A stretch of DNA of 52,659 bases from JASFHF01 sp050123375 (GCA_050123375.1 JASFHF010000009.1:1-52659); one strand, 5' to 3'; counted from the first letter of the stretch, positions 34,918-44,628 are shown. Program-made: numbers and translations. The notes: generated by a model from the letters alone, not told the origin.

Positions 34918-36039
34918 ATGAAATTAATTATCGAACGGGACAAACTTTTAAAACCACTGCAAATTGTTTCAGGAGCGGTGGAAAGAAGGCAAACATTACC
35001 AATTTTATCAAATGTTTTACTATCGCTAAAAGAAGATGAATTATCTATCACAGCAACTGATCTTGAAATTGAATTAATAGGTATAGCAAAATTAGATCAA
35101 CCTGCAGCTGAATCTGGCGAGGTGACGGTTCCCGCACGAAAGTTATTAGATATTTGCAGATCATTACCGTCGAATACTAAGGTAGAACTTAGTTTTAAAG
35201 AAAGCGGTGGACGCAGAATGTTGGTACGTGCTGGCAGCAGCAGGTTTACTTTAACCACTTTGCCAGTAAACGAATTTCCTAATGTAGAAGAAAATCAGTT
35301 TGGTGTAGCAGAATGTGCTTTGCCGCAGCATCAGTTAAAATCATTATTAGAAAAAACCTATTTTGCAATGGCGCAGCAAGATGTGCGTTATTTTCTTAAT
35401 GGAGTATTACTTGAATTAAATCAAGGAGTTATACGGGTTGTAGCTACGGATGGACATAGACTAGCTGTTGCTTTTTTGAACAATAGCGGCATTCAACCTG
35501 GAAAAGATTTGCAAATTATTATTCCAAGGAAAGGCGTAATGGAATTGATGCGCTTGTTAAAAGATACGGACGAGATAGCTCAGATAGCCATTGGAACAAA
35601 TCATATTTGTATAAAAACTGATGAATTGGTTTTTACTTCTAAATTAATTGAAGGAAAATTTCCAAATTATAATGCAGTAATTCCAAAAAATGGTGATAGG
35701 GAAGTAACTATTAATCGAGATTTGTTTAAACAGGCTTTAGCTAGAGTTTCGATTTTATCTAATGAAACTTATAGAGGAGTCCGAATTAATTTGTCTGCGG
35801 GAGAAATAAGATTATCTACGAATAATCCCGAACAAGAAGAAGCTGAAGAAATAATCTCGGCAAATTATGACTATCCTGATTTAGAAATAGGTTTTAATGT
35901 GAATTATTTTCTAGATATTTGTAATACAGTCACTTCTGATGATATCAAATTAACTTTTTCTGGGGCCGATGGTGGGATTTTAGCTGAAGAGCATGGAAAA
36001 GACGATGTGGTTTATGTTGTAATGCCAATGCGGATTTGA
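34918..36039 (+). CDS. dnaN: DnaN, DNA polymerase III sliding clamp
   Basis: DnaN is the dimeric beta clamp that tethers DNA polymerase. The 373-residue protein aligns through its three repeated domains, with VVATDGHRLAVAF in the middle and the usual C-terminal end YVVMPMRI. It is slightly longer than the 366-residue E. coli protein. The ribosome site is AAGAGAG. A long hairpin separates it from recF. Confidence 0.98.
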   Translation: MKLIIERDKLLKPLQIVSGAVERRQTLPILSNVLLSLKEDELSITATDLEIELIGIAKLDQPAAESGEVTVPARKLLDICRSLPSNTKVELSFKESGGRRMLVRAGSSRFTLTTLPVNEFPNVEENQFGVAECALPQHQLKSLLEKTYFAMAQQDVRYFLNGVLLELNQGVIRVVATDGHRLAVAFLNNSGIQPGKDLQIIIPRKGVMELMRLLKDTDEIAQIAIGTNHICIKTDELVFTSKLIEGKFPNYNAVIPKNGDREVTINRDLFKQALARVSILSNETYRGVRINLSAGEIRLSTNNPEQEEAEEIISANYDYPDLEIGFNVNYFLDICNTVTSDDIKLTFSGADGGILAEEHGKDDVVYVVMPMRI

Positions 36040-36042
36040 GGT

Positions 36043-36209
36043 AAGGTTTACGCGATATATGAAATTTTTACGTGTACCTGACGAGAAGCTTTGTTTGCAA
36101 ACACGCCACAAGTACATCCATGTAGGCTTCGTTCGCGCATCTATGCGCTCAAGAGTTTGCAAACAAACTTCTCTCCGGCACACTAAATTTCATATATCGC
36201 GTGAACCTT
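36043..36209. repeat. Long hairpin between dnaN and recF
   Basis: The outer arms 36043-36067 and 36185-36209 match at 24 of 25 positions (AAGGTTTACGCGATATATGA start). An inner pair, AGAAGCTTTGTTTGCAAAC (about 36084-36102) and GTTTGCAAACAAACTTCT (about 36155-36172), continues the stem. The loop has TACATCCATGTA and CGCGCATCTATGCGC. It interrupts the normally close dnaN-recF spacing, ending 23 bp before the recF ATG. Confidence 0.9.
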
Positions 36210-36231
36210 TAAGTATTTAGTAGAAGAATGT

Positions 36232-37299
36232 ATGGTTTTATCTCATCTTGAAGTAACAGATTTTCGGAATATAGATCATATTAGCATTGATTTGGATGAG
36301 CATCTTAATATTTTTATTGGGGAGAATGGTAGTGGCAAGACCAGTTTGTTGGAGGCTATTTATCATTTAAGTTTTGGTAGATCTTTTCGTACCAGGAATC
36401 CTAGCAAAGTTATTCAGTTTGGTAAGGATAAATTCTCGCTTTTTGCTGAAATTGCGTCAATTCCTGTTGGGGTTGAGCGCTATTTTGATGGAAAGACGCG
36501 GCTGCGGAAAGCCAAAGAAGATGTAAAATCGATTTCTGAACTCACAGACATATTCCCAGTGCAATTGATTAATCCAGATATTTACCAGTTAATTAATTCT
36601 GGAGCAGAAGCGCGAAGGAAATTTATTAATTGGGGAATGTTTCACGTGAAACCCCGAGCATTTTTAAAAGATTGGCAGCAAATGCGTCGGATACTACAAC
36701 AAAGAAATGCTGCTTTAAAACAGTTTCGGCCTTCTAAAGAAGAGATTATTTTGTGGGGAGAAAAATTAGCTGAAGTTTCTGCGCCAATTAGACAGGAACA
36801 GCAAAATTATGTGGATAGATTTAAGCAGAAGGTTGCAGAAATCCTTCCAACATTATTAGATATTAAATATTTAGATTTTATATATTATCCTGGTTGGGAT
36901 GATACGAAACTTTTACAAGAAGTTTTAAGAGAGAATGTAATAGAAGATTTGCAGCGTGGTTACACTCAGTTTGGTCTGCATCGTGCTGATTTGCAAATTT
37001 TGGTAGAGAATCGATTGGTTAAAGACGTTTTATCTCGTGGTCAGCAGAAATTATTGGCGTGCGCAATGCTATTAGCGCAAGCTTTCTTGTTGGAAGAAGA
37101 AACGGGCAAAAAATGTACTTTATTGGTGGATGATTTAGCCTCTGAACTAGATGAAGATAAAAGAAAGAGAATTTCTGCTGAAATCACCAAACTAAATGTT
37201 CAAACTTTTATCACTGGTACGGAAATTGATCCAATTACCAAGATTTTTGATCAAAATTTGCTCAAAAGTTTTCGATTAGCTCAAGGGAAGATTTGTTAA
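36232..37299 (+). CDS. recF: RecF, recombination mediator ATPase
   Basis: RecF helps RecO and RecR load RecA at gaps. The 355-residue SMC-like ATPase has Walker A GENGSGKTS, a signature LSRGQQKLLACAMLLAQ and Walker B CTLLVDDLASELD. Length is normal. It starts at ATG 36232, only 23 bp after a long hairpin, so expression may depend on read-through from dnaN. Confidence 0.97.
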   Translation: MVLSHLEVTDFRNIDHISIDLDEHLNIFIGENGSGKTSLLEAIYHLSFGRSFRTRNPSKVIQFGKDKFSLFAEIASIPVGVERYFDGKTRLRKAKEDVKSISELTDIFPVQLINPDIYQLINSGAEARRKFINWGMFHVKPRAFLKDWQQMRRILQQRNAALKQFRPSKEEIILWGEKLAEVSAPIRQEQQNYVDRFKQKVAEILPTLLDIKYLDFIYYPGWDDTKLLQEVLRENVIEDLQRGYTQFGLHRADLQILVENRLVKDVLSRGQQKLLACAMLLAQAFLLEEETGKKCTLLVDDLASELDEDKRKRISAEITKLNVQTFITGTEIDPITKIFDQNLLKSFRLAQGKIC

Positions 37300-37307
37300 A
37301 GATTGGT

Positions 37308-37673
37308 TTATGATGAGCCTTTTTCGTCTTCAGCCTTTTTCATAGGGCGTGCCCAGTGAGAAGATTCAAATTCTTTACTTAAATTTTGTTCGATCGTTTG
37401 GTAAATTTTAAATCCAGCTTTTTCTAATAATTCAAGCAAAACCCCAGCGCTAAATAAATATATTTTCCCGTGCATTAAATTGCTAATACGCGGTTGAGTC
37501 ACGTTAAATTTTTTAGCGGCTTCTTTTTGTGACCACCCCATACTTAAAATATATTTTCTTAAGATGGTTATTAAATATGAGCGAAATTGCAGGTTTTTTG
37601 CATCTTCTTCACTATAACCCATGTCTTTAAAAACATTGGCATCGGCCTTAATGAATTTAGTTTTATCATTCAT
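37308..37673 (-). CDS. higA: HigA-like antitoxin (XRE family)
   Basis: The 121-residue protein has a helix-turn-helix of the XRE/HigA2 type (GWSQKEAAKKFNVTQPRISNLMHGKIYLFS, about 50-80). Such antitoxins bind the toxin and repress their own promoter. Its start overlaps the stop of the toxin gene by 4 bp, and the toxin-first order is that of higBA systems. The symbol is by family resemblance. Confidence 0.85.
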   Translation of the reverse strand: MNDKTKFIKADANVFKDMGYSEEDAKNLQFRSYLITILRKYILSMGWSQKEAAKKFNVTQPRISNLMHGKIYLFSAGVLLELLEKAGFKIYQTIEQNLSKEFESSHWARPMKKAEDEKGSS

Positions 37674-38008
37674 TGGATTTTACCTCGATATTTAATTACA
37701 TCTTTATATCTTTTTTTAGCAATACTTATGTCTTTCCTTGCTGTTTTTTGTGTTTTTTTCGTGAAAGCATGCAATATGTAAATGCTCTCATGAAATTTAG
37801 ACACGAAAAAAACTCTATATTGCGCGCCTGATCGTATTCTTAGTTCATACACTCCTTTTCCAACCGTTGGTATGCATTTAAATTCTTGTGGTAAAGGCAT
37901 GACGCCAAATTTTATACCGTCCAACAAAGACAAAATTTGTTGTTTTGGTTTGTTAGGAAATTTAGAGATCACCTTGTGGGAATCCCCGACATAAATAATA
38001 TTTTTCAT
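37670..38008 (-). CDS. higB: HigB/RelE-like toxin (Gp49 family)
   Basis: The 112-residue basic protein has the RelE-superfamily pattern: a VPLPQEFK-like loop (here MPLPQEFKCIPTVGKGVYELRIRSG), the strand AQYRVFFVSKF, and IYILHAFTKKTQKTARKDI. This is the Gp49/HigB fold that cuts mRNA at the ribosome. I set the start at ATG 38008 (AGAGGCG upstream), dropping 30 hydrophobic residues of open frame that do not match the family. The pair lies antisense between recF and gyrB. Confidence 0.87.
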   Translation of the reverse strand: MKNIIYVGDSHKVISKFPNKPKQQILSLLDGIKFGVMPLPQEFKCIPTVGKGVYELRIRSGAQYRVFFVSKFHESIYILHAFTKKTQKTARKDISIAKKRYKDVIKYRGKIQ

Positions 38009-38273
38009 TTTAACGCCTCTATAATTATATATTAAAATTATAAAATTACAAATATTTATATAAATAATAAGCACATTTCTAAAGGATATATAATACATAA
38101 TCCAAACATAAAAAATAGCGTAAAAAATACGTACTCATTATTGTGCAATCGCAATGAAAATTTAATTTATTCAAAGACTTAATTCGCAGAAAACCTTGCC
38201 AAATAAGTGGTTTTGCATGCTCAAAAATGGTATAATTACTATAAATTAAATGTAAAAATAAAATGGAAATCAA
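38009..38273. promoter_or_regulatory. higBA-gyrB divergent gap
   Basis: This 265-bp AT-rich gap carries promoters for higBA (leftward) and gyrB (rightward). A candidate -10 for gyrB is TATAAT at about 38231-38236. The TATAATTATATATTAAAATTAT region just upstream of higB (about 38022-38043) is a symmetric A/T tract that could bind HigA. Nothing else is recognisable. Confidence 0.4.
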
Positions 38274-40703
38274 ATGCAAGAAAATAAAATAAAATCAAAC
38301 AGTTATGATGCAAAAGAAATTAAAGTCCTAAAGGGGCTCGATGCTGTTAGAAAACGCCCTGGAATGTATATTGGTGATACCGATGATGGTACCGGTTTGC
38401 ATCACATGGTTTTTGAAGTTGTGGATAACTCGATCGATGAGGTTTTAGCCGGGTTCTGTGACGAAATCAAAGTGATTATCCATACCGATAATTCAGTTAC
38501 CGTAAAAGATAATGGTCGAGGTATTCCCGTTGGGATTCATGAAGAAGAAGGTCGTTCCGCCGCTGAAGTTATTATGACGGTATTGCATGCTGGCGGAAAA
38601 TTTGATGATAATGCCTATAAAGTTTCTGGTGGTTTGCACGGTGTTGGTGTTTCGGTGGTGAATGCATTGTCAGAAGAGTTGCAATTAATTATTCATCGAG
38701 ATGGAAAGAAACACGAGCAAATTTATCATGGGGGCAATCCTGACGCGCCAATGCAAGCAGTTGCTGAGTCAAACAAAACAGGAACCACAGTTCGTTTCAA
38801 GCCAAGCAAAAAAATATTTAGTCATATAGTTTTTCAATACGATGTTTTAGCAAAACGCCTGCGTGAACTTTCATTTTTAAATTCAGGTGTAAAAATTATT
38901 TTAATTGATGAACGTGACGGGCGTGAAGATACTTTCGAATATAAGGGGGGGATAAAATCTTTTATTGAATTATTAAATCAAAATAAAACCCCAGTTAATC
39001 AAAAACTTTTTTATTGTTTGAGCGAAAAAGAAGGGCTTGTTGTTGAGGTTGCAATGCAATGGAATGATGGCTATCAGGAAAATATTTTTTGTTATACTAA
39101 CAATATTCCGCAAAAAGATGGTGGTACGCATTTATCTGGTTTTCGCAGCGCACTTACACGTGCATTAAATAATTATATAGATAAAGAAAGCTTGGCGAAA
39201 AAACAAAAAGTAAATACAACCGGAGATGATGCGCGAGAAGGTTTGACTGCGGTATTGTCAGTAAAAGTGCCTGATCCAAAGTTTTCTTCACAAACCAAAG
39301 ACAAATTAGTTTCATCCGAAGTAAAACCAGTTGTAGAAGCTTTGTTTGGTGAAAAATTTCAAGAATTTTTGTTGGAAAATCCGCAAGACGCAAAAGCAAT
39401 TACTACAAAAATGATTGACGCGGCGCGGGCGCGTGAAGCGGCACGTAAAGCACGAGAAATGACACGTCGTAAAAGTGCGTTAGATATTGCAGGATTGCCT
39501 GGGAAGTTAGCGGATTGCCAGGAGACTGATCCGGCAATGTCTGAAATATTTTTAGTTGAGGGTGATTCAGCAGGAGGCTCTGCAAAGCAAGCACGCGATC
39601 GGCATTTTCAGGCAGTGTTGCCTCTCAAAGGAAAAATTTTGAATGTCGAAAAAGCGCGTTTCGATAAAATGTTGGCATCCGCTGAAGTTGGAACTTTAAT
39701 TACTGCATTAGGTTGCGGAATTGGGCGCGAAGAATTTAATCCGGATAAATTGCGTTATCATCGCATTATAATCATGACTGATGCTGATGTTGATGGTGCG
39801 CATATTACAACTTTATTATTAACATTTTTTTATCGTCAAATGCGTGAGCTTATCGAACGCGGCCATATTTACATCGCGCAATCTCCTTTATACAAGGTTA
39901 AAAAAGGTAAACAAGAACAATATTTAAAAAATGAGGATGCTTTAGCTGCATATCTTACTCAGGCAGCGCTTGAAAATACTTTTCTTTATTCATCTAAAGA
40001 TGCTGCGCCGATCAGTGGTGTTGGTTTAGAAAATTTAGTTGCACATTATCGTTCAGCATTGTCAATCATTGAGCGTTTAAGTAAGCGTTATCCAAAAATA
40101 ATTTTGCAACAATTTTTAAGTTTGCCTTCATTAAAAATCGAAGATTTAAAAAATGAAACGAAAATACAAGCATGGTTCACAAAGTTAAACGCAAATCTTC
40201 ATGGTGTAAAAACAGAACTTGATGCATATGAAGTTGAATTAATTAAAGATGAAGAAACGCAAGAGTGCATTCCGCAAATTACCGCGCGGGTACATGGCAT
40301 AACGACAGATTATTTATTTGATCGGGAGTTTTTTATTTCCGGCGAATATAAAATTTTAAGTGAGTTGGCGGAAAAACTTGATGGCTTAATTCAGGAAGGT
40401 GCATATGTTAAACGTGAAGATAAAGAACGTGAAATTACCAGTTTCTCACAAGCTTATGATTGGCTATTAGCAGAAGCCAAGAAAGGTCAAATGATTCAAC
40501 GATATAAAGGTTTAGGAGAAATGAACCCAGGTCAGTTGTGGGAAACCACTATGGATCCGGCAACACGCACCATGCTGCAAGTTACTATTCAAGATGCCGT
40601 TGCAGCCGATCAAATTTTTACTACTTTAATGGGCGATCAAGTAGAACCTAGACGCGAATTCATCGAGAAAAATGCGTTAGATGTTGATAATTTAGATGTT
40701 TAG
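38274..40703 (+). CDS. gyrB: GyrB, DNA gyrase subunit B
   Basis: GyrB provides the ATPase and TOPRIM parts of gyrase. The 809-residue protein has the GHKL site (EVVDNSIDE, DNGRGIPVG, GGLHGVG), TOPRIM motifs EGDSAGGSAKQARDR and DADVDGAHI, and the gammaproteobacterial insert before the C-terminal QRYKGLGEMNPGQLWETTMDP. Length is close to E. coli (804). Confidence 0.98.
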   Translation: MQENKIKSNSYDAKEIKVLKGLDAVRKRPGMYIGDTDDGTGLHHMVFEVVDNSIDEVLAGFCDEIKVIIHTDNSVTVKDNGRGIPVGIHEEEGRSAAEVIMTVLHAGGKFDDNAYKVSGGLHGVGVSVVNALSEELQLIIHRDGKKHEQIYHGGNPDAPMQAVAESNKTGTTVRFKPSKKIFSHIVFQYDVLAKRLRELSFLNSGVKIILIDERDGREDTFEYKGGIKSFIELLNQNKTPVNQKLFYCLSEKEGLVVEVAMQWNDGYQENIFCYTNNIPQKDGGTHLSGFRSALTRALNNYIDKESLAKKQKVNTTGDDAREGLTAVLSVKVPDPKFSSQTKDKLVSSEVKPVVEALFGEKFQEFLLENPQDAKAITTKMIDAARAREAARKAREMTRRKSALDIAGLPGKLADCQETDPAMSEIFLVEGDSAGGSAKQARDRHFQAVLPLKGKILNVEKARFDKMLASAEVGTLITALGCGIGREEFNPDKLRYHRIIIMTDADVDGAHITTLLLTFFYRQMRELIERGHIYIAQSPLYKVKKGKQEQYLKNEDALAAYLTQAALENTFLYSSKDAAPISGVGLENLVAHYRSALSIIERLSKRYPKIILQQFLSLPSLKIEDLKNETKIQAWFTKLNANLHGVKTELDAYEVELIKDEETQECIPQITARVHGITTDYLFDREFFISGEYKILSELAEKLDGLIQEGAYVKREDKEREITSFSQAYDWLLAEAKKGQMIQRYKGLGEMNPGQLWETTMDPATRTMLQVTIQDAVAADQIFTTLMGDQVEPRREFIEKNALDVDNLDV

Positions 40704-40791
40704 ACACAAATTTCTGATATCTCCTTGATAAAATACAGAAAATATGTTAGTTTATATGCATGTCGCTCCTGATTATTGGAAATTTTAAGGA

Positions 40792-41976
40792 ATGATCCCC
40801 AGATTATTACAATACAAAAGAATTTTAAAATTAGATCTTCCGCAAGGTCAATCTGCTTTCTTATGGGGCGCGAGAAAAACCGGAAAATCGACCTATTTAT
40901 TAAAGAATTTTCCGAATTCAATAAGGTATGATTTATTAAAATCAGAATTATATCTGAAGTATGCTCAAAATCCCCATTATTTTAGGAAAGAAATTTTATC
41001 TTTGTCAAAAGATGCTTTAAAACATCCAGTTATTGTTGATGAGGTTCAACGCGTTCCTTTCCTGTTAAACGAAATTCATTGGTTAATTGAAAATTCTGAT
41101 ACATATTTTATCTTATGCGGGTCAAGCGCGCGAAAATTGAGACGAGGTGCTGCAAATTTGTTAGGTGGCAGAGCATGGAAATATCATTTTTATCCTTTGG
41201 TTTATCCGGAAGTGAATGATTTTGATTTATTAAAAATTTTGAATGTTGGGCTCATTCCATCACATTATTTATCAAACAATCCAAAAAAATCATTACAGTC
41301 TTATGTTCAAGATTATCTAACCGAAGAAATTAAAGCCGAAGGTTTAGTTAGAGAGCTACCTTCATTTGCTAGATTTTTAGATACATTTATGTTTAGCAAC
41401 GGAGAATTGACCAATTTTGCGAATATTGCGCGAGAATGTGGAATTGATGCTAAAACGGTAAGAAATTATTATGAGATTTTAGTTGATACATTACTCGGTT
41501 ATTTTGTTCTTCCATACAGAAAAAAAATTAGGCGGGATATTATTTCAGCAATGCCAAAATTTTATCTTTTTGATGTTGGTGTGGCTGGATTCTTAGCTAA
41601 ACGAAAAATTAGTGTTTTAAAAGGAGCTGAGGCAGGCAAATCTTTTGAGAATTATGTTCTAATGGAATTAATGGCATATCGAGGAATTAATGATTTAGAC
41701 TTTGAAATTAATTTTTGGCGTACTGTTCATGGGTTAGAAGTAGATTTTATTTTAGATCGAGGCAGGGTTGCAGTAGAAGTTAAAATTAAAAATCAAGTTG
41801 AAAAACAAGATATAAAAGGTCTAATTGCTTTTACCGAAGAACATGTGCCAGAGCAATCTATAGTAGTTTCTTTAGATTCTGCTGCGAGAAAAATCGATAT
41901 TGGAGGTAATCGTGAAATTTTGGTTTTGCCGTATAAGGTCTTTTTAAAGAGATTGTGGAGTAATGAAATCATATAA
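40792..41976 (+). CDS. AAA ATPase with DUF4143-like C-terminus (second)
   Basis: The 394-residue protein resembles the one at 26446-27621 in design but not closely in sequence. It has Walker A WGARKTGKSTY (about 25-35), Walker B-like HPVIVDEVQ, and a winged helix (NIARECGIDAKTVRNYYEILVDTLLGYFV). The PD-(D/E)xK-like end reads LEVDFILDRGRVAVEVK. The ribosome site is TTTAAGGA. It stands alone downstream of gyrB. The function is not established. Confidence 0.88.
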   Translation: MIPRLLQYKRILKLDLPQGQSAFLWGARKTGKSTYLLKNFPNSIRYDLLKSELYLKYAQNPHYFRKEILSLSKDALKHPVIVDEVQRVPFLLNEIHWLIENSDTYFILCGSSARKLRRGAANLLGGRAWKYHFYPLVYPEVNDFDLLKILNVGLIPSHYLSNNPKKSLQSYVQDYLTEEIKAEGLVRELPSFARFLDTFMFSNGELTNFANIARECGIDAKTVRNYYEILVDTLLGYFVLPYRKKIRRDIISAMPKFYLFDVGVAGFLAKRKISVLKGAEAGKSFENYVLMELMAYRGINDLDFEINFWRTVHGLEVDFILDRGRVAVEVKIKNQVEKQDIKGLIAFTEEHVPEQSIVVSLDSAARKIDIGGNREILVLPYKVFLKRLWSNEII

Positions 41977-42128
41977 ATTTTACTCTTAGTTTAAAGTATT
42001 CATGCCTTAATCTTGTGCAAAATGCTCATCAGTGAATGGAGATGATAAGCTTTTCTTTCTCGCTTTTTCGGTTTTTTTCACTTAAAATTAATCCCCAGAA
42101 AATCTTAATCTAATCAGGGGGGACATCC

Positions 42129-43316
42129 ATGAGTAAAAAAATTTTTAATGCCTTATCCGCATCTACTGAAGAATTAAAAACCACCGGCCTATTCAAAGCG
42201 GAACGTATTATCATTTCTCCGCAACAAGCAAAAATTAAAGTTAAGGATGGAAATGAAGTTATAAATTTTTGTGCCAATAATTATTTAGGTTTGTCAAATA
42301 ATGCAGAGTTAGTTGCTGCATCGCAACGTGCAGCTGAAAAACACGGTTTTGGAATGTCGTCGGTGCGCTTTATTTGTGGAACTCAGGATGTGCATAAAGA
42401 ATTAGAAAAGCGTTTAAGTAATTTTTTGGGCATGGAAGATACTATTCTTTATTCTTCTTGTTTTGACGCTAATGGCGGATTATTTGAAACATTATTTGAT
42501 GCTGAAGATGCGATTATTAGTGATGAATTGAATCATGCAAGTATTATTGATGGAGTAAGATTATGTAAAGCGCAGAGATTTCGTTACAAAAATAATGATA
42601 TGCAGAATTTAGAGGAACAATTAAAGCAAGCGCAAAATTGTCGTTATCGCATTGTTGTGACCGATGGCGTATTTTCAATGGATGGGATTATTGCGAACTT
42701 AAAAGGCATTTGTGATTTAGCTGAAAAATATGATGCGTTAGTAATGGTTGATGATTCACATGCAGTTGGTTTTATGGGAGAAAATGGTCGCGGCACACAT
42801 GAATATTGTGATGTGATGGGGCGGGTAGATATTTTAACTGGAACTTTAGGTAAAGCTATGGGAGGTGCTTCCGGTGGATACACGAGCGCAAGAAAAGAAA
42901 TTGTAGCTTGGTTGCGGCAGCGTTCTCGTCCTTATCTTTTTTCTAATGCATTAGCTCCAATGATTACTGCGGCATCAATTAAAGTATTAGACATATTAGA
43001 AAGTGGGGGAGCTTTGCGGAAAAAATTACGCGACAATTCCAAATATTTTAGAGATAAAATGCAAAAGCTTGGGTTTAATTTAGTGCCGGGTGATCATCCA
43101 ATTATTCCGGTAATGTTGGGTGACGCTAAACTTGCATCCAATATGGCAGATTCTTTGTTACAAGAAGGAATTTATGTAATTGGGTTTTCTTATCCGGTTG
43201 TGCCGCAAGGGAAAGCGCGCATTCGTACACAAATGTCGGCTGCGCACGAGAAAGAACACATTGATCTTGCGGTCACAGCATTTGCAAAAGTCGGAAAAGA
43301 ATTAGGAGTAATATAA
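42129..43316 (+). CDS. kbl: Kbl, glycine C-acetyltransferase
   Basis: Kbl converts 2-amino-3-ketobutyrate and CoA into glycine and acetyl-CoA, the second step of threonine breakdown. The 395-residue PLP enzyme has FCANNYLGLS, VDDSHAVGFMG and the Schiff-base lysine in GTLGKAMGGASGG. Length matches E. coli (398). A very strong ribosome site (GGGGGGA) precedes ATG 42129. tdh follows, separated by a 100-bp palindrome. Confidence 0.97.
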   Translation: MSKKIFNALSASTEELKTTGLFKAERIIISPQQAKIKVKDGNEVINFCANNYLGLSNNAELVAASQRAAEKHGFGMSSVRFICGTQDVHKELEKRLSNFLGMEDTILYSSCFDANGGLFETLFDAEDAIISDELNHASIIDGVRLCKAQRFRYKNNDMQNLEEQLKQAQNCRYRIVVTDGVFSMDGIIANLKGICDLAEKYDALVMVDDSHAVGFMGENGRGTHEYCDVMGRVDILTGTLGKAMGGASGGYTSARKEIVAWLRQRSRPYLFSNALAPMITAASIKVLDILESGGALRKKLRDNSKYFRDKMQKLGFNLVPGDHPIIPVMLGDAKLASNMADSLLQEGIYVIGFSYPVVPQGKARIRTQMSAAHEKEHIDLAVTAFAKVGKELGVI

Positions 43317-43337
43317 TATCGGGGGGGACGTAAGAAT

Positions 43338-43437
43338 GGGGTCAGGTCTTGAATTTTAAGCTTTGATTTAAAACTCAATGTTTGATTCTGCTATTTTAAT
43401 TTGTTAAGTCAAAGTGTAAAATTCAAGACCTGACCCC
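43338..43437. repeat. MITE-like palindrome, copy 2, between kbl and tdh
   Basis: The perfect 21-bp arms (43338-43358 and 43417-43437) are identical to those at 25635-25734. Arm-proximal bases CACTTTG also recur, but the centre is diverged. It has inserted inside what is normally a tight kbl-tdh operon. Confidence 0.9.
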
Positions 43438-43478
43438 GCTACGAAGTAATCCTAACCTTACTACGAAGGAGAAGAATA

Positions 43479-44510
43479 ATGAAAGCACTAGGAAAACTAA
43501 AAAAAGAACCAGGCATTTGGATGTATGACGCCCCTATTCCAGAAATTGGTTATAATGATGTATTAGTTAAAATTAAAAAAACTGCAATTTGTGGCACCGA
43601 CATTCACATTTACAATTGGGATGAATGGGCGCAAAAAACCATTCCAGTTCCAATGACTACAGGGCATGAATTTGTTGGAACGGTAGAGAAAATTGGTGGA
43701 GGAGTAACTGGATATAAAGTGGGAGATAGAGTATCTGGTGAAGGTCATATAACTTGTGGATATTGCCGTAATTGCCGTGCGGGCAAAAGGCATTTATGTC
43801 GTAATACCATCGGTATTGGTGTAAATCATACAGGATGTTTTGCTGAGTATTTGGCAATCCCGGCATTTAATGTCTATCGTGTTCCCGAAGACATTAGTGA
43901 TGATGTCGCTTCAGTTTTTGATCCGCTGGGGAATGCAGTGCATACAGTATTATCATTTGATTTAACAGGAGAAGACGTTTTAATTACTGGAGCAGGTCCG
44001 ATTGGAATTATGGCAGCGGCAATTGCGCGACATGTTGGTGCTCGTCATATTGTTCTAACAGATTTAAATGATTATCGCCTGGATTTAGCTAAAAAAGTTT
44101 GTCCTAGCGCTCGTGCAGTGAATATTACCAAAGAGAAATTACCTGATATAATGACAGAGCTTGGTATGATAGAAGGATTTGATATTGGTTTAGAAATGTC
44201 GGGAAGCAGCCAAGCATTTGCTGAAATGATTGACGTAATGGACAATGGCGACGAAATTGGTTTGCTAGGAATAGTTCCGGATGACACAACTATAGAGTGG
44301 AGTAAGTTTATTTTTAAAGGATTAAAAATAAAAGGTATTTACGGCCGGGAAATGTTTGAAACTTGGTACAAAATGGGCAGCATGTTGCAAAGCGGGCTAA
44401 ACATTGAGCCGGTGATTACTCATCAATTTAAGGCTGAAGAGTTTCAACAGGCATTTGAGGTAATGAAATCTGGTAAATCCGGAAAAGTTATTTTGAATTG
44501 GGATAACTAA
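43479..44510 (+). CDS. tdh: Tdh, L-threonine 3-dehydrogenase
   Basis: Tdh oxidises L-threonine to 2-amino-3-ketobutyrate with NAD. The 343-residue zinc alcohol dehydrogenase-type protein has the catalytic zinc site CGTDIHIYNWDEWA and GHEFVG. It also has the structural zinc cysteines CGYCRNCRAGKRHLC and the NAD loop TGAGPIGIMAA. Length fits (341 in E. coli). The ribosome site is AAGGAG. With kbl it forms the threonine-to-glycine route. Confidence 0.97.
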   Translation: MKALGKLKKEPGIWMYDAPIPEIGYNDVLVKIKKTAICGTDIHIYNWDEWAQKTIPVPMTTGHEFVGTVEKIGGGVTGYKVGDRVSGEGHITCGYCRNCRAGKRHLCRNTIGIGVNHTGCFAEYLAIPAFNVYRVPEDISDDVASVFDPLGNAVHTVLSFDLTGEDVLITGAGPIGIMAAAIARHVGARHIVLTDLNDYRLDLAKKVCPSARAVNITKEKLPDIMTELGMIEGFDIGLEMSGSSQAFAEMIDVMDNGDEIGLLGIVPDDTTIEWSKFIFKGLKIKGIYGREMFETWYKMGSMLQSGLNIEPVITHQFKAEEFQQAFEVMKSGKSGKVILNWDN

Positions 44511-44590
44511 CTGACGTTACGTACTTTAGAAGTATTAGTTTAAAATATATGCAATTTTGGCTTACATTAGTTGTGATATACGAGTAGTCC

Positions 44591-44628
44591 CACGGAAGTT
44601 ATCCCCGCGAAAGCGGGGATCCACCGTG
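44591..44628. repeat. Short REP-like hairpin
   Basis: The arms ATCCCCGC (44601-44608) and GCGGGGAT (44613-44620) enclose GAAA, and CACGG/CCGTG (44591-44595, 44624-44628) extends the stem. It lies between tdh and the lipoprotein gene and could terminate tdh. The rest of the 44511-44753 gap shows nothing clear. Confidence 0.6.

Noticed and set aside
37670..38098. Toxin start at 38098 giving a membrane-anchored toxin
   Set aside because: The hydrophobic extension is AT-rich intergenic DNA; ATG 38008 has a good ribosome site and matches the family start.
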